A DNA stretch of 12,207 bases from Pseudomonadota bacterium (lineage in GTDB: Bacteria; Pseudomonadota; Gammaproteobacteria; Burkholderiales; SCOH01): NCBI GenBank assembly GCA_030917985.1, contig JAUPTR010000266.1, forward strand, positions 1 through 12,207, given 5' to 3'. Under the pieces are notes generated by a model. That model was not told the origin of the DNA. It did no database searches and saw only the letters and a list, made by a program, of their open reading frames with translations. Positions 6,596 through 12,207 of the stretch are shown piece by piece; the first letter of the stretch is position 1; each line of letters opens with the position of its first letter. Position numbers and translations under genes: made by a program.

Positions 6596-8110
6596 TTATG
6601 GTTTTTTGGTATCGGTTTCCGGCGGGTTTTCAACTGTTGCCTTCACCTGCCATGGCAGCGTCACGTTGACCTCGTTTACGGCCAGCTTGCCGCCATGCCA
6701 GACGGCGCTGGTGGCAAGTATGTCGCCTTCGGCGCGGATCAGTTTCTGCTCCAGCAGATTGGCAATCTGCCCCTGCACCAGCTGTTGTGCCAGGTTGTCG
6801 ATGTTGGCTACCTGCTCTTCGTTCAGCTCCGAGCCGCTGCGGTCGATGAGGATATTGCGCACCAGCAGGCGGACATAGGTTTCCACCACTTTTTTCGGCA
6901 GTTTGATGTCGGCGCGGGCATCGATTTTTTCCAGCATCACCAGCGGTTGTTCCAGGTCTGTGTCCTGAAAGCCCTTCAGCGCCAGCTTGCCGCTGACGTT
7001 GACCTTGCCTTCCGGCAGGGTGATGTTCAATTGTTTCAGTTCCAGCTGCGGATCGTGGCGCAGCAGCGGCAGGCCGTTTTTCTTCACCAGCTCGAAAGCC
7101 TTGTCGGTTGCGCCTTGTGCTGACAGGCCTTGCTTGTCCATGTCGAGGAATAGCTGTTCGAGGCGTGCCACCGTGGGTGCGTGCAGATGCCGCGCGGCAA
7201 ATGCCATGTGCGCCGGGCCGTAATGTTTGCCGTTCAGGTCCAGCGTGGCTAGGTCAAGTTGCACGTCACTGTTGAGAAAATCACCTTCGGCGCTGCTCTG
7301 ATAGCTATAACGCAGCCCGGTCAGGCCGGCCTTGAATGGTGCCGGTTCCTTGATGCCGGCGGTCAGTTTGCCCAGGGTGGCTTCACCCCGGCCCAGCATC
7401 AGCCCGGCCACGCCGCGTTGCGATTCGGTTTTGAGGGTGATCTTGCCAACCTCGATCTGACCTTTGCTGGCGGCATCCAGCAATGTGCCGGGCAGCAGGC
7501 TGTTGACGCCATAACGGGTGTAGTCGCCGCTGTAGGTCAGGCCGCTGTCCATGCCTTGCCAGTTGAGTTTGACGCCGCTGAGGGCTTCCTGATAATCGAA
7601 CGCCGGCATGCGGATGCGCATCTGGCCATCGTTATTGAAGGCAATCCGGTTTTCGATGCGGATTGGTGGCTGCTCACCAAAAAATGGCTTGAGGGCTTTC
7701 TTGGCGTCGGCGCTGAGGATCAGCTCGGTTTCGACATACGCCTTGAGTGGTCGCAGATTGAAACGGCCGAGCAAGGGCAGTGGCCCGTGTTGTACGTGAT
7801 TCCTGTATTTGATCCGTATCGGCGTGTAGGGCTTGTCGGCAAACTTAAGGTAGGCCTGGTAGGGCCAGGTCAGGCGATCGGTCAGCTCCAGTTCCACGGT
7901 TTGTTCTGCACTGAACCAGCCGCGTTTGTAACTGCTGCTTTTGACCACGAAATAGGGCATCTTTCCCAGTTGCTGCACCTGGGCTGCCATTGCCTGTTCG
8001 GCGCCATGTCCGGCCCACCAACTGGCCCCGCCATATACCACCACGCTGCCGGCCAGCGCCGCCAGACCATACTTGACCCGTGTGCCCACAACAAACCCCT
8101 GCTGTTCCAT
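6596..8110 (-). CDS. DUF945 / YdgA-family envelope protein
   Basis: The 504-residue product is about the length of E. coli YdgA (502). One hydrophobic segment at about 15-33 predicts an inner-membrane anchor with a large periplasmic domain. Family-typical features follow: MPYFVVKSSSYKRGWFSAEQ (51-70), the NHVQHGPLPLLGRF block (104-117), and repeated beta-rich segments through the C-terminus (for example KLALKGFQDTDLEQPL). The function of DUF945 proteins is not established; a structural or transport role in the envelope is a guess. The open frame begins one codon earlier with a TTG at 8113, but the adjacent ATG at 8110 is the better start. The Shine-Dalgarno is poor. The upstream region is shared with the divergent MscS-type channel gene, which may point to joint control. 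Confidence 0.87.
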   Translation of the reverse strand: MEQQGFVVGTRVKYGLAALAGSVVVYGGASWWAGHGAEQAMAAQVQQLGKMPYFVVKSSSYKRGWFSAEQTVELELTDRLTWPYQAYLKFADKPYTPIRIKYRNHVQHGPLPLLGRFNLRPLKAYVETELILSADAKKALKPFFGEQPPIRIENRIAFNNDGQMRIRMPAFDYQEALSGVKLNWQGMDSGLTYSGDYTRYGVNSLLPGTLLDAASKGQIEVGKITLKTESQRGVAGLMLGRGEATLGKLTAGIKEPAPFKAGLTGLRYSYQSSAEGDFLNSDVQLDLATLDLNGKHYGPAHMAFAARHLHAPTVARLEQLFLDMDKQGLSAQGATDKAFELVKKNGLPLLRHDPQLELKQLNITLPEGKVNVSGKLALKGFQDTDLEQPLVMLEKIDARADIKLPKKVVETYVRLLVRNILIDRSGSELNEEQVANIDNLAQQLVQGQIANLLEQKLIRAEGDILATSAVWHGGKLAVNEVNVTLPWQVKATVENPPETDTKKP

Positions 8111-8113
8111 CAA

Positions 8114-8125
8114 ATTGCCAAAATC
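8114..8125 (+). repeat. 12-bp direct repeat, copy 1
   Basis: ATTGCCAAAATC occurs here and again at 8189-8200, perfectly conserved and in the same orientation. This copy lies 3 bases outside the DUF945 start codon, where its ribosome binding site would be. A bound protein could block that gene. Confidence 0.7.
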
Positions 8126-8188
8126 CGCGGCTATCTTAGCAGAGAGTCAACGTGGCTCGTTCCGGGTGAGATAAAATTCCATCCTTAC

Positions 8189-8200
8189 ATTGCCAAAATC
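8189..8200 (+). repeat. 12-bp direct repeat, copy 2
   Basis: This is the second perfect copy of ATTGCCAAAATC, 75 bp after the first and 16 bases before the ATG of the MscS-type gene. It lies just downstream of the possible TAAAAT -10 at 8172-8177, where an operator could control the channel promoter. Confidence 0.7.
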
Positions 8201-8216
8201 AGGGTGCATGCCATAA

Positions 8217-9494
8217 ATGAAACAGGTTCAGACACAAAATCTGCTGCTCGAGTCGCTGGATGATCTGGGGCGCAGCGATGTGCTTTGGCAGGCGGGATTG
8301 CTGCTGCTGTCGCTGGCGCTGGCCTGGCTGGTGGCCTATTTGCTGAAACCGAAAAATGTCGGCAGTGATGGCTGGGCTGCGATCAAGCAGGGGAGTTTCA
8401 GTCGCGCCCTGTTTCCGCTGTCGGCCTACGTTTTTGTCACCCTCGGCTCTGCCCTGCTCAACGAATTTTTTCACACCCGGCTGTTGAAGCTGGCCGGGCC
8501 GCTGTTTCTGGCCATGGCCGGGATTCGCGTGGCGGTATACATGTTGCGCCATGTGTTTCCCAATGCCGAATGGGTCAAGAAATCCGAGCGTTATATTGCT
8601 GCGGCAATCTGGGGCGCACTGTTTCTGCATCTCACCGGCCTGTTGCCGGAATTGCGCCAGACACTGGACGACATCGGCTTCGAAATCGGCAAATCGCGCA
8701 TTTCGCTATGGCTGGTGCTGACCGGTGCCTTGTCGTTTGCCGGCACGGTGATGCTGTCGATGTGGCTGGGCAGCTTCATCGAGCAACGGGTGATGCTGGC
8801 CAAGGATCTCGATCTGAGCCTGAGGGTGGTGTTCACCAAAATCATTCGCGCCGTATTGCTGGTGGTGGGTGTGCTGATTGCATTGCCGCTGGTGGGTATC
8901 GACGTCAGCATGCTGTCGGTGTTTGGTGGTGCTTTCGGTGTGGGCCTGGGGCTGGGTTTGCAGAAAATCGCCAGTAACTATGTCAGTGGTTTTGTGATTC
9001 TGCTGGACCGCTCAATCCGTCTCGGCGATCTGGTACAAGTGGATAACCGCATGGGTGAAATCGCCAAGTTGACGGCACGTTATGTGGTGGTGCGTGGCGC
9101 TGATGGCAGCGAAGCGATTATCCCCAACGAAACCCTGGTGACCTCGACCGTGCTCAACCTGTCGTATACCGATCGCAATATGCGTGTGGCCTTGCCGGTG
9201 CAGGTGTCGTATCGATCTGACCTGGATCAGGTGCGGCGGGTGTTGTTGCAGGCGGTGGAGGGCAACCCGCGCTCCTTGTCGCAACCTGCGCCGAACGTGC
9301 TGATCAAGGGCTTTGGCGAAAGCGGCATCGATCTGGAGCTGGCGGTGTGGCTGGGCGATCCGCAGAACGGGGTGGCGCAATTCCGCTCGGAAATCAATGC
9401 TGCAATCTGGGATGGATTCCGCCGGGAAGGCATCGAAATTCCGTATCCACAACGCGAAGTGAATGTGGTGAATCACGGCAATCTATCTCCATGA
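8217..9494 (+). CDS. MscS-family mechanosensitive ion channel
   Basis: MscS-type channels open under membrane tension and release solutes on osmotic downshock. This 425-residue protein has about seven hydrophobic segments (roughly 23-43, 64-82, 92-112, 126-145, 162-184, 207-226, 231-252), more than the three of E. coli MscS, so it belongs to the larger YbdG/YnaI-like type. The Gly/Ala-rich pore helix GGAFGVGLGLGLQKIASNYV (237-256) leads into SGFVILLDRSIRLGD. The cytoplasmic beta domain follows (GDLVQVDNRMGEI, then EAIIPNETLVTSTVLNLSYTD), and the vestibule ends in FRREGIEIPYPQREV (401-415). The start ATG is the only good one. AGGG (8201-8204) is a distant ribosome site, 12 bases away. The neighbouring divergent envelope gene suggests a cell-envelope context. 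Confidence 0.94.
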   Translation: MKQVQTQNLLLESLDDLGRSDVLWQAGLLLLSLALAWLVAYLLKPKNVGSDGWAAIKQGSFSRALFPLSAYVFVTLGSALLNEFFHTRLLKLAGPLFLAMAGIRVAVYMLRHVFPNAEWVKKSERYIAAAIWGALFLHLTGLLPELRQTLDDIGFEIGKSRISLWLVLTGALSFAGTVMLSMWLGSFIEQRVMLAKDLDLSLRVVFTKIIRAVLLVVGVLIALPLVGIDVSMLSVFGGAFGVGLGLGLQKIASNYVSGFVILLDRSIRLGDLVQVDNRMGEIAKLTARYVVVRGADGSEAIIPNETLVTSTVLNLSYTDRNMRVALPVQVSYRSDLDQVRRVLLQAVEGNPRSLSQPAPNVLIKGFGESGIDLELAVWLGDPQNGVAQFRSEINAAIWDGFRREGIEIPYPQREVNVVNHGNLSP

Positions 9495-9643
9495 TGTGAA
9501 CATGTGTAAACTAGACGCCGGTCCTTGACGCATATCAACTGGTTTGGATTTTGTTTGTGTTTATATGGGCCTGCGTATGCCGGCATGGCCCATTGGCCTG
9601 TGTTGCGGCGGTTGAAAATGTTTGCGGAAGGATAACGTTGTAT
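9495..9643 (+). promoter_or_regulatory. Upstream region and leader of the desaturase gene
   Basis: This 149-bp gap follows the channel stop. A -35-like TTGACG is at 9525-9530, with only a poor -10 (GATTTT, 9547-9552, 16-bp spacing). Further down lies a nested inverted repeat: ATGGGCC (9565-9571) pairs with GGCCCAT (9587-9593) and encloses a 10-bp palindrome ATGCCGGCAT (9577-9586). A ribosome site GGAAGGA is at 9626-9632. No terminator for the channel gene is visible, so read-through is possible. Confidence 0.4.
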
Positions 9644-10837
9644 ATGGAGTATTTGCTGGGACTGGTCGATCTGCCTTGGTGGGGGTATATCGTTGTGACC
9701 TTGGTGTTGACACACATTACCATCGCCTCGGTGACCATTTTTCTGCATCGCCACCAGGCTCATCGCGCACTGGACTTGAGCCCCGCCGTCAGCCACTTTT
9801 TCCGCTTCTGGCTGTGGCTGACCACCGGCATGATCACCAAGGAGTGGGCAGCGATTCACCGCAAGCACCACGCCAAATGCGAAACCGAAGAAGACCCGCA
9901 CAGCCCGCAGATTCTCGGCATCAAAAAAGTGCTGTGGGATGGTATTGAGCTATATCGCCAGGCGTGTCTGGACAAGACCATTACCGAAAAATTCGGCCAT
10001 GGCACTCCGGATGACTGGATCGAGCGCAACCTCTACGGCAAATACAACACTGCCGGCATTGTGCTGCTGGGCGGCATTGATCTGGCGCTGTTCGGCGTGT
10101 ACGGCATCACCATCTGGGCGGTGCAGATGTTGTGGATTCCGTTGCTGGCCGCCGGCGTGATCAATGGCATTGGCCATTTCTGGGGATATCGCAATTTCGA
10201 GAACGAAGATGCATCGACCAATATTTTCCCGATTGGCATCCTGATCGGTGGCGAAGAGCTGCATAACAACCACCACACCTTTGGTACCTCGGCCAAGCTG
10301 TCGTACAAGTGGTGGGAATTCGATATCGGCTGGATGTATATCCGTATTCTGGAAATCTGCGGACTAGCCAAAGTGCGCCGTGTGGCGCCAGTGGTCAAGG
10401 TGCGCGAAGCCAAACCGGTGGTAGATTTCGACACGCTGCAAACCGTGATTGCCAATCGTTACCAGATCGCATCGCAATACGCCAAGCAGCTGAAAGAAAC
10501 CGTCAGCGCCGAGATCGAGCAACTGCGCGCATCGGCCAAATTGCCGCAGGCACCGGACTGGAATCCGAGTAAGCAAATGCGCCTGTGGCTGAAACAGGAA
10601 GCCAAGGACATCGACCCGAACGATCAGATTCGCCTGAGCATGCTGCTGGAGCAAAGCAAGATGCTGGAAACCATCTACGAGATGCGGCAGGAGTTGTCGC
10701 AACTGTGGGAACGTTCGTCGGCCACCAAGGAGCAGTTGCTGAAACAGCTGCAAGACTGGTGCAAGCGCGCCGAGGCCAGCGGTATTGCTTCGCTGCAGGA
10801 TTTCTCGCGTCAGCTGCGTGGTTATGCCATGGCGTAA
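9644..10837 (+). CDS. desA: DesA-type membrane fatty acid (acyl) desaturase with C-terminal helical extension
   Basis: This is a di-iron membrane desaturase that introduces a cis double bond into acyl chains, likely delta-9 as in Pseudomonas DesA, which acts on phospholipid acyl chains. From the ATG at 9644 it is 397 residues. The three histidine boxes are HRHQAH (35-40), HRKHH (72-76) and HNNHH (207-211), with an extra conserved GHFWGYRNFE (177-186). Hydrophobic segments lie at about 12-34, 52-64, 137-155 and 156-176. Residues about 255-397 form a soluble, helix-rich extension that is not part of the catalytic fold. The frame is open back to 9551, but those residues are not desaturase-like. 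A TTG at 9638 lies 5 bases from AAGGA and could be the true start, adding two residues. A hairpin follows the stop. Confidence 0.92.
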   Translation: MEYLLGLVDLPWWGYIVVTLVLTHITIASVTIFLHRHQAHRALDLSPAVSHFFRFWLWLTTGMITKEWAAIHRKHHAKCETEEDPHSPQILGIKKVLWDGIELYRQACLDKTITEKFGHGTPDDWIERNLYGKYNTAGIVLLGGIDLALFGVYGITIWAVQMLWIPLLAAGVINGIGHFWGYRNFENEDASTNIFPIGILIGGEELHNNHHTFGTSAKLSYKWWEFDIGWMYIRILEICGLAKVRRVAPVVKVREAKPVVDFDTLQTVIANRYQIASQYAKQLKETVSAEIEQLRASAKLPQAPDWNPSKQMRLWLKQEAKDIDPNDQIRLSMLLEQSKMLETIYEMRQELSQLWERSSATKEQLLKQLQDWCKRAEASGIASLQDFSRQLRGYAMA

Positions 10838-10868
10838 GCCGCTACAGTCGTGACTGATAACGCGAAAT

Positions 10869-10898
10869 GGGGCCGGATATCCGGCCCTGTTGTATTTG
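10869..10898 (+). terminator. Probable intrinsic terminator after the desaturase gene
   Basis: GGGCCGG (10870-10876) and CCGGCCC (10881-10887) form a perfect 7-bp GC stem with a 4-base ATAT loop, extendable by a G-T pair. The tail TGTTGTATTT is T-rich but interrupted. The hairpin is 32 bp after the desaturase stop and ends shortly before the RidA-family ribosome site, so it likely gives at least partial termination between the two genes. Confidence 0.65.
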
Positions 10899-10920
10899 AT
10901 CAATTGAACAAGGAGTAGTC

Positions 10921-11271
10921 ATGAGCCTGCAACGTTTCCACGTTGGCCAACGTTATTGTGAATATGTGATTCACAATGGCACCGTATATTTATCCGGCCA
11001 GGTGCCGGACGATGCCGGTCTGGATATCCGGGGGCAGACCCAACAGGTGCTGGACCACATCGACCGCTGGCTGATCGAGGCCGGCAGCGGCCGGCGTAAC
11101 CTGATCAGCGCCACCATCTATCTGGCTGATCTGGCCGACTACGATGGCATGAATCAGGTATGGGATGCCTGGCTGCCATCGGCCTGTGCACCGGCGCGTG
11201 CCACGGTACAGGCGAAGTTGGCGAAGCCGGGCTGGCGTCTGGAAATTCAGGTGATTGCTGCGGTCAACTGA
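10921..11271 (+). CDS. RidA/YjgF/YER057c-family protein
   Basis: RidA-family proteins are small trimeric enzymes; canonical RidA hydrolyses reactive enamine/imine intermediates from amino acid metabolism. This one is 116 residues, close to other family members. It shows NGTVYLSGQVPDD (19-31), SATIYLADLADYDGMNQVWD (63-82) and the C-terminal signature PARATVQAKLAKPGWRLEIQ (91-110). The signature contains the arginine (Arg93) that binds the substrate carboxylate in RidA and the late glutamate (Glu108). The YLADLADYDGMN form suggests a Rid subgroup other than canonical RidA, so deaminase activity is probable but unproven. An excellent Shine-Dalgarno AAGGAG (10910-10915) lies 5 bases before the ATG. 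The 3' end overlaps the convergent oxidoreductase gene by 8 bp. Confidence 0.93.
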   Translation: MSLQRFHVGQRYCEYVIHNGTVYLSGQVPDDAGLDIRGQTQQVLDHIDRWLIEAGSGRRNLISATIYLADLADYDGMNQVWDAWLPSACAPARATVQAKLAKPGWRLEIQVIAAVN

Positions 11272-12207
11272 GGGTGATTTTTCCTGATCCCGGCAACTGC
11301 TCAACCAGTTGCCAGCCGCACAGTGTGGACGGGGTGTAATAGCCACCACGCAGCGTCGCTTGTGTCAGGATGTGTTGCACCATCGCCAGCGAGCCATCAA
11401 TCGTCAGTTGGTAGCCGTTGGCGGTTTCAATGCGTGCGGTGCGCACCTCGCCTTTGGCGTTGCTGGCCTCGCCCCATACCGCCGTGCGGGATTTGGCCCG
11501 TTGTGCCTCGTTTGGCCCACGCACCGATTTCTCGATTTTGCCTTTCAGCAAGCCCTGCACCCAGCCCCAGCCCAGTGCCGGCCTGATCCAGTTAAGCAGG
11601 CGCATCTGCTTTACCAGTGTTGGCGGTGTGGCCATATACACTTCAATGTTCGGAATGCCGGTGCTGAACCAGGCACTGGCGACATCGCCCCAGGGGATGG
11701 TGGGGGCTGTTTTGCTACCGAAACCAAAATCGATCTGGCGGACTTTCCAGGCATACGGCACGGTTGTCAGCTTGCCGTTCATCCGCACCTTGCCGCCCAG
11801 CGCCAGGCCTTCCACCGAGGTTTTGGCAGTGCCGGGGCTGAGGCTGCTGCGCGAATCAAAACCCAGCGCCAGATGGGTTGCGTCGGGCAGGGCCTGTTTC
11901 AGTGCAGCCGCTACACAGTCAGTGGGAATCACATCAAAACCGACACCGGGGCAGATGACGATGCCCACTTTTTCTGCTGCCGCCTGTTGTTGCTGAGCGT
12001 GCTCAAAGACACCGATTTCGCCGGTGATATCGAGGTAATGGCAGCTGCTGTCAAGGCAGGCACGGATCATCGGTGCCGCAGTGGCAGAAAACGGGCCGGC
12101 GCAATTCAGCACCAGATCCACTTTCTGCAGGGCCTGGCGGGTTGCCACTGTGTCCTGCAGGTCGAAGCGTTCAGCCAGCAAACCCAATGTGTTTGCCAGT
12201 TCCTTTA
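11264..12207 (-). CDS. Saccharopine dehydrogenase-like NAD(P)-binding oxidoreductase (5' end cut by window edge)
   Basis: The visible 313 residues are the central and C-terminal part of a protein of the saccharopine-dehydrogenase/trans-acting enoyl reductase superfamily. Recognisable blocks are VDLVLNCAGPFSATAAPMI, a helix and strand ending CHYLDITGEIGVFE, then GIVICPGVGFDVIPTDCVA and GTAKTSVEGLALGG. The N-terminal GxGxxG nucleotide-binding loop should lie beyond the right edge: the frame stays open to base 12207 without a convincing start (a TTG at 12187 is inside the fold). The substrate is unknown; relatives are usually annotated only by superfamily, and true saccharopine dehydrogenase activity is unlikely in bacteria of this kind. 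The stop codon lies inside the last codons of the convergent RidA-family gene. Confidence 0.88.
   Translation of the reverse strand, partial: KELANTLGLLAERFDLQDTVATRQALQKVDLVLNCAGPFSATAAPMIRACLDSSCHYLDITGEIGVFEHAQQQQAAAEKVGIVICPGVGFDVIPTDCVAAALKQALPDATHLALGFDSRSSLSPGTAKTSVEGLALGGKVRMNGKLTTVPYAWKVRQIDFGFGSKTAPTIPWGDVASAWFSTGIPNIEVYMATPPTLVKQMRLLNWIRPALGWGWVQGLLKGKIEKSVRGPNEAQRAKSRTAVWGEASNAKGEVRTARIETANGYQLTIDGSLAMVQHILTQATLRGGYYTPSTLCGWQLVEQLPGSGKITLS

Larger units (their letters stand above)
8111..8216. promoter_or_regulatory. Shared control region between the DUF945 and MscS-type genes
   Basis: Only 106 bp separate two divergent starts, so both promoters must lie here or in the gene ends. 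A possible -10, TAAAAT, for the channel gene is at 8172-8177, without a good -35. On the minus strand a possible -10, TAAGAT, lies at 8137-8132. A 12-bp direct repeat is present in two copies. Just before the channel start there is a minimal reading frame ATG-CCA-TAA (8208-8216) whose stop directly abuts the ATG at 8217. Confidence 0.45.

Noticed and set aside
7259..8263. A 334-codon plus-strand open frame opposite the DUF945 gene, running into the channel gene
   Set aside because: It overlaps two recognisable genes, has no domain and no good ribosome site; it is an antisense shadow.
9551..9643. A 31-residue N-terminal extension of the desaturase from an upstream ATG
   Set aside because: It contains the leader palindrome and ribosome site, is not desaturase-like, and the family N-terminus begins near the ATG at 9644.
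1..12207. Neisserial DNA uptake words, mobile elements, CRISPR arrays, tRNA or rRNA genes
   Set aside because: Reading through both strands, I saw no GCCGTCTGAA-type word series, no transposase or terminal inverted repeats flanking genes, no regularly spaced repeats and no tRNA-like cloverleaf.

Overview
This window looks like chromosomal core sequence from a beta-proteobacterium, probably in or near the Neisseriales (Chromobacterium/Chitinibacter-like). The evidence is indirect: moderately GC-rich codon use, an hda gene divergent from purM, a purM-purN-DUF3108 order, a DesA-type membrane desaturase, and an apparent flagellar filament-cap relative. The genus cannot be fixed from the sequence alone. 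I saw no insertion sequence, CRISPR array, tRNA, rRNA or prophage gene. No gene-free stretch is longer than about 160 bp.

Layout. (1) Positions 1-452, minus strand: the N-terminal 150 residues of Hda, the AAA+ regulator that inactivates DnaA, running off the left edge. (2) Positions 609-4925, plus strand: purM and purN (purine biosynthesis steps 5 and 3), a membrane-anchored DUF3108 protein starting 6 bp after purN, and an RsmB/NOP-type RNA cytosine-5 methyltransferase. They read as one transcription unit with a hairpin between purM and purN, and end at a strong intrinsic terminator at 4949-4976 that can also serve the convergent gene. (3) Positions 5046-8110, minus strand: a DUF945/YdgA-family envelope protein, then an unusual solitary FliD-like protein with atypical ends. 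The 146-bp gap between them holds a perfect 8-bp inverted repeat and a leader that could hide the fliD-like ribosome binding site. (4) Positions 8217-9494, plus strand: an MscS-family channel, divergent from the DUF945 gene. A perfect 12-bp direct repeat occurs twice in the short shared control region. (5) Positions 9644-11271, plus strand: a DesA-type fatty acid desaturase with a long C-terminal helical extension, then a RidA-family protein. (6) Positions 11264-12207, minus strand: a saccharopine-dehydrogenase-like oxidoreductase cut by the right edge, overlapping the RidA gene tail-to-tail by 8 bp.

How they fit together. The left half is housekeeping: replication control, purine synthesis and rRNA modification. 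The centre and right hold cell-envelope functions: an inner-membrane-anchored periplasmic protein, a mechanosensitive channel and membrane lipid desaturation. RidA and the dehydrogenase-like gene are metabolic. No obvious multi-gene novel system is present. The best candidates for something undescribed are the orphan FliD-like protein with its leader, and the C-terminal module of the desaturase.
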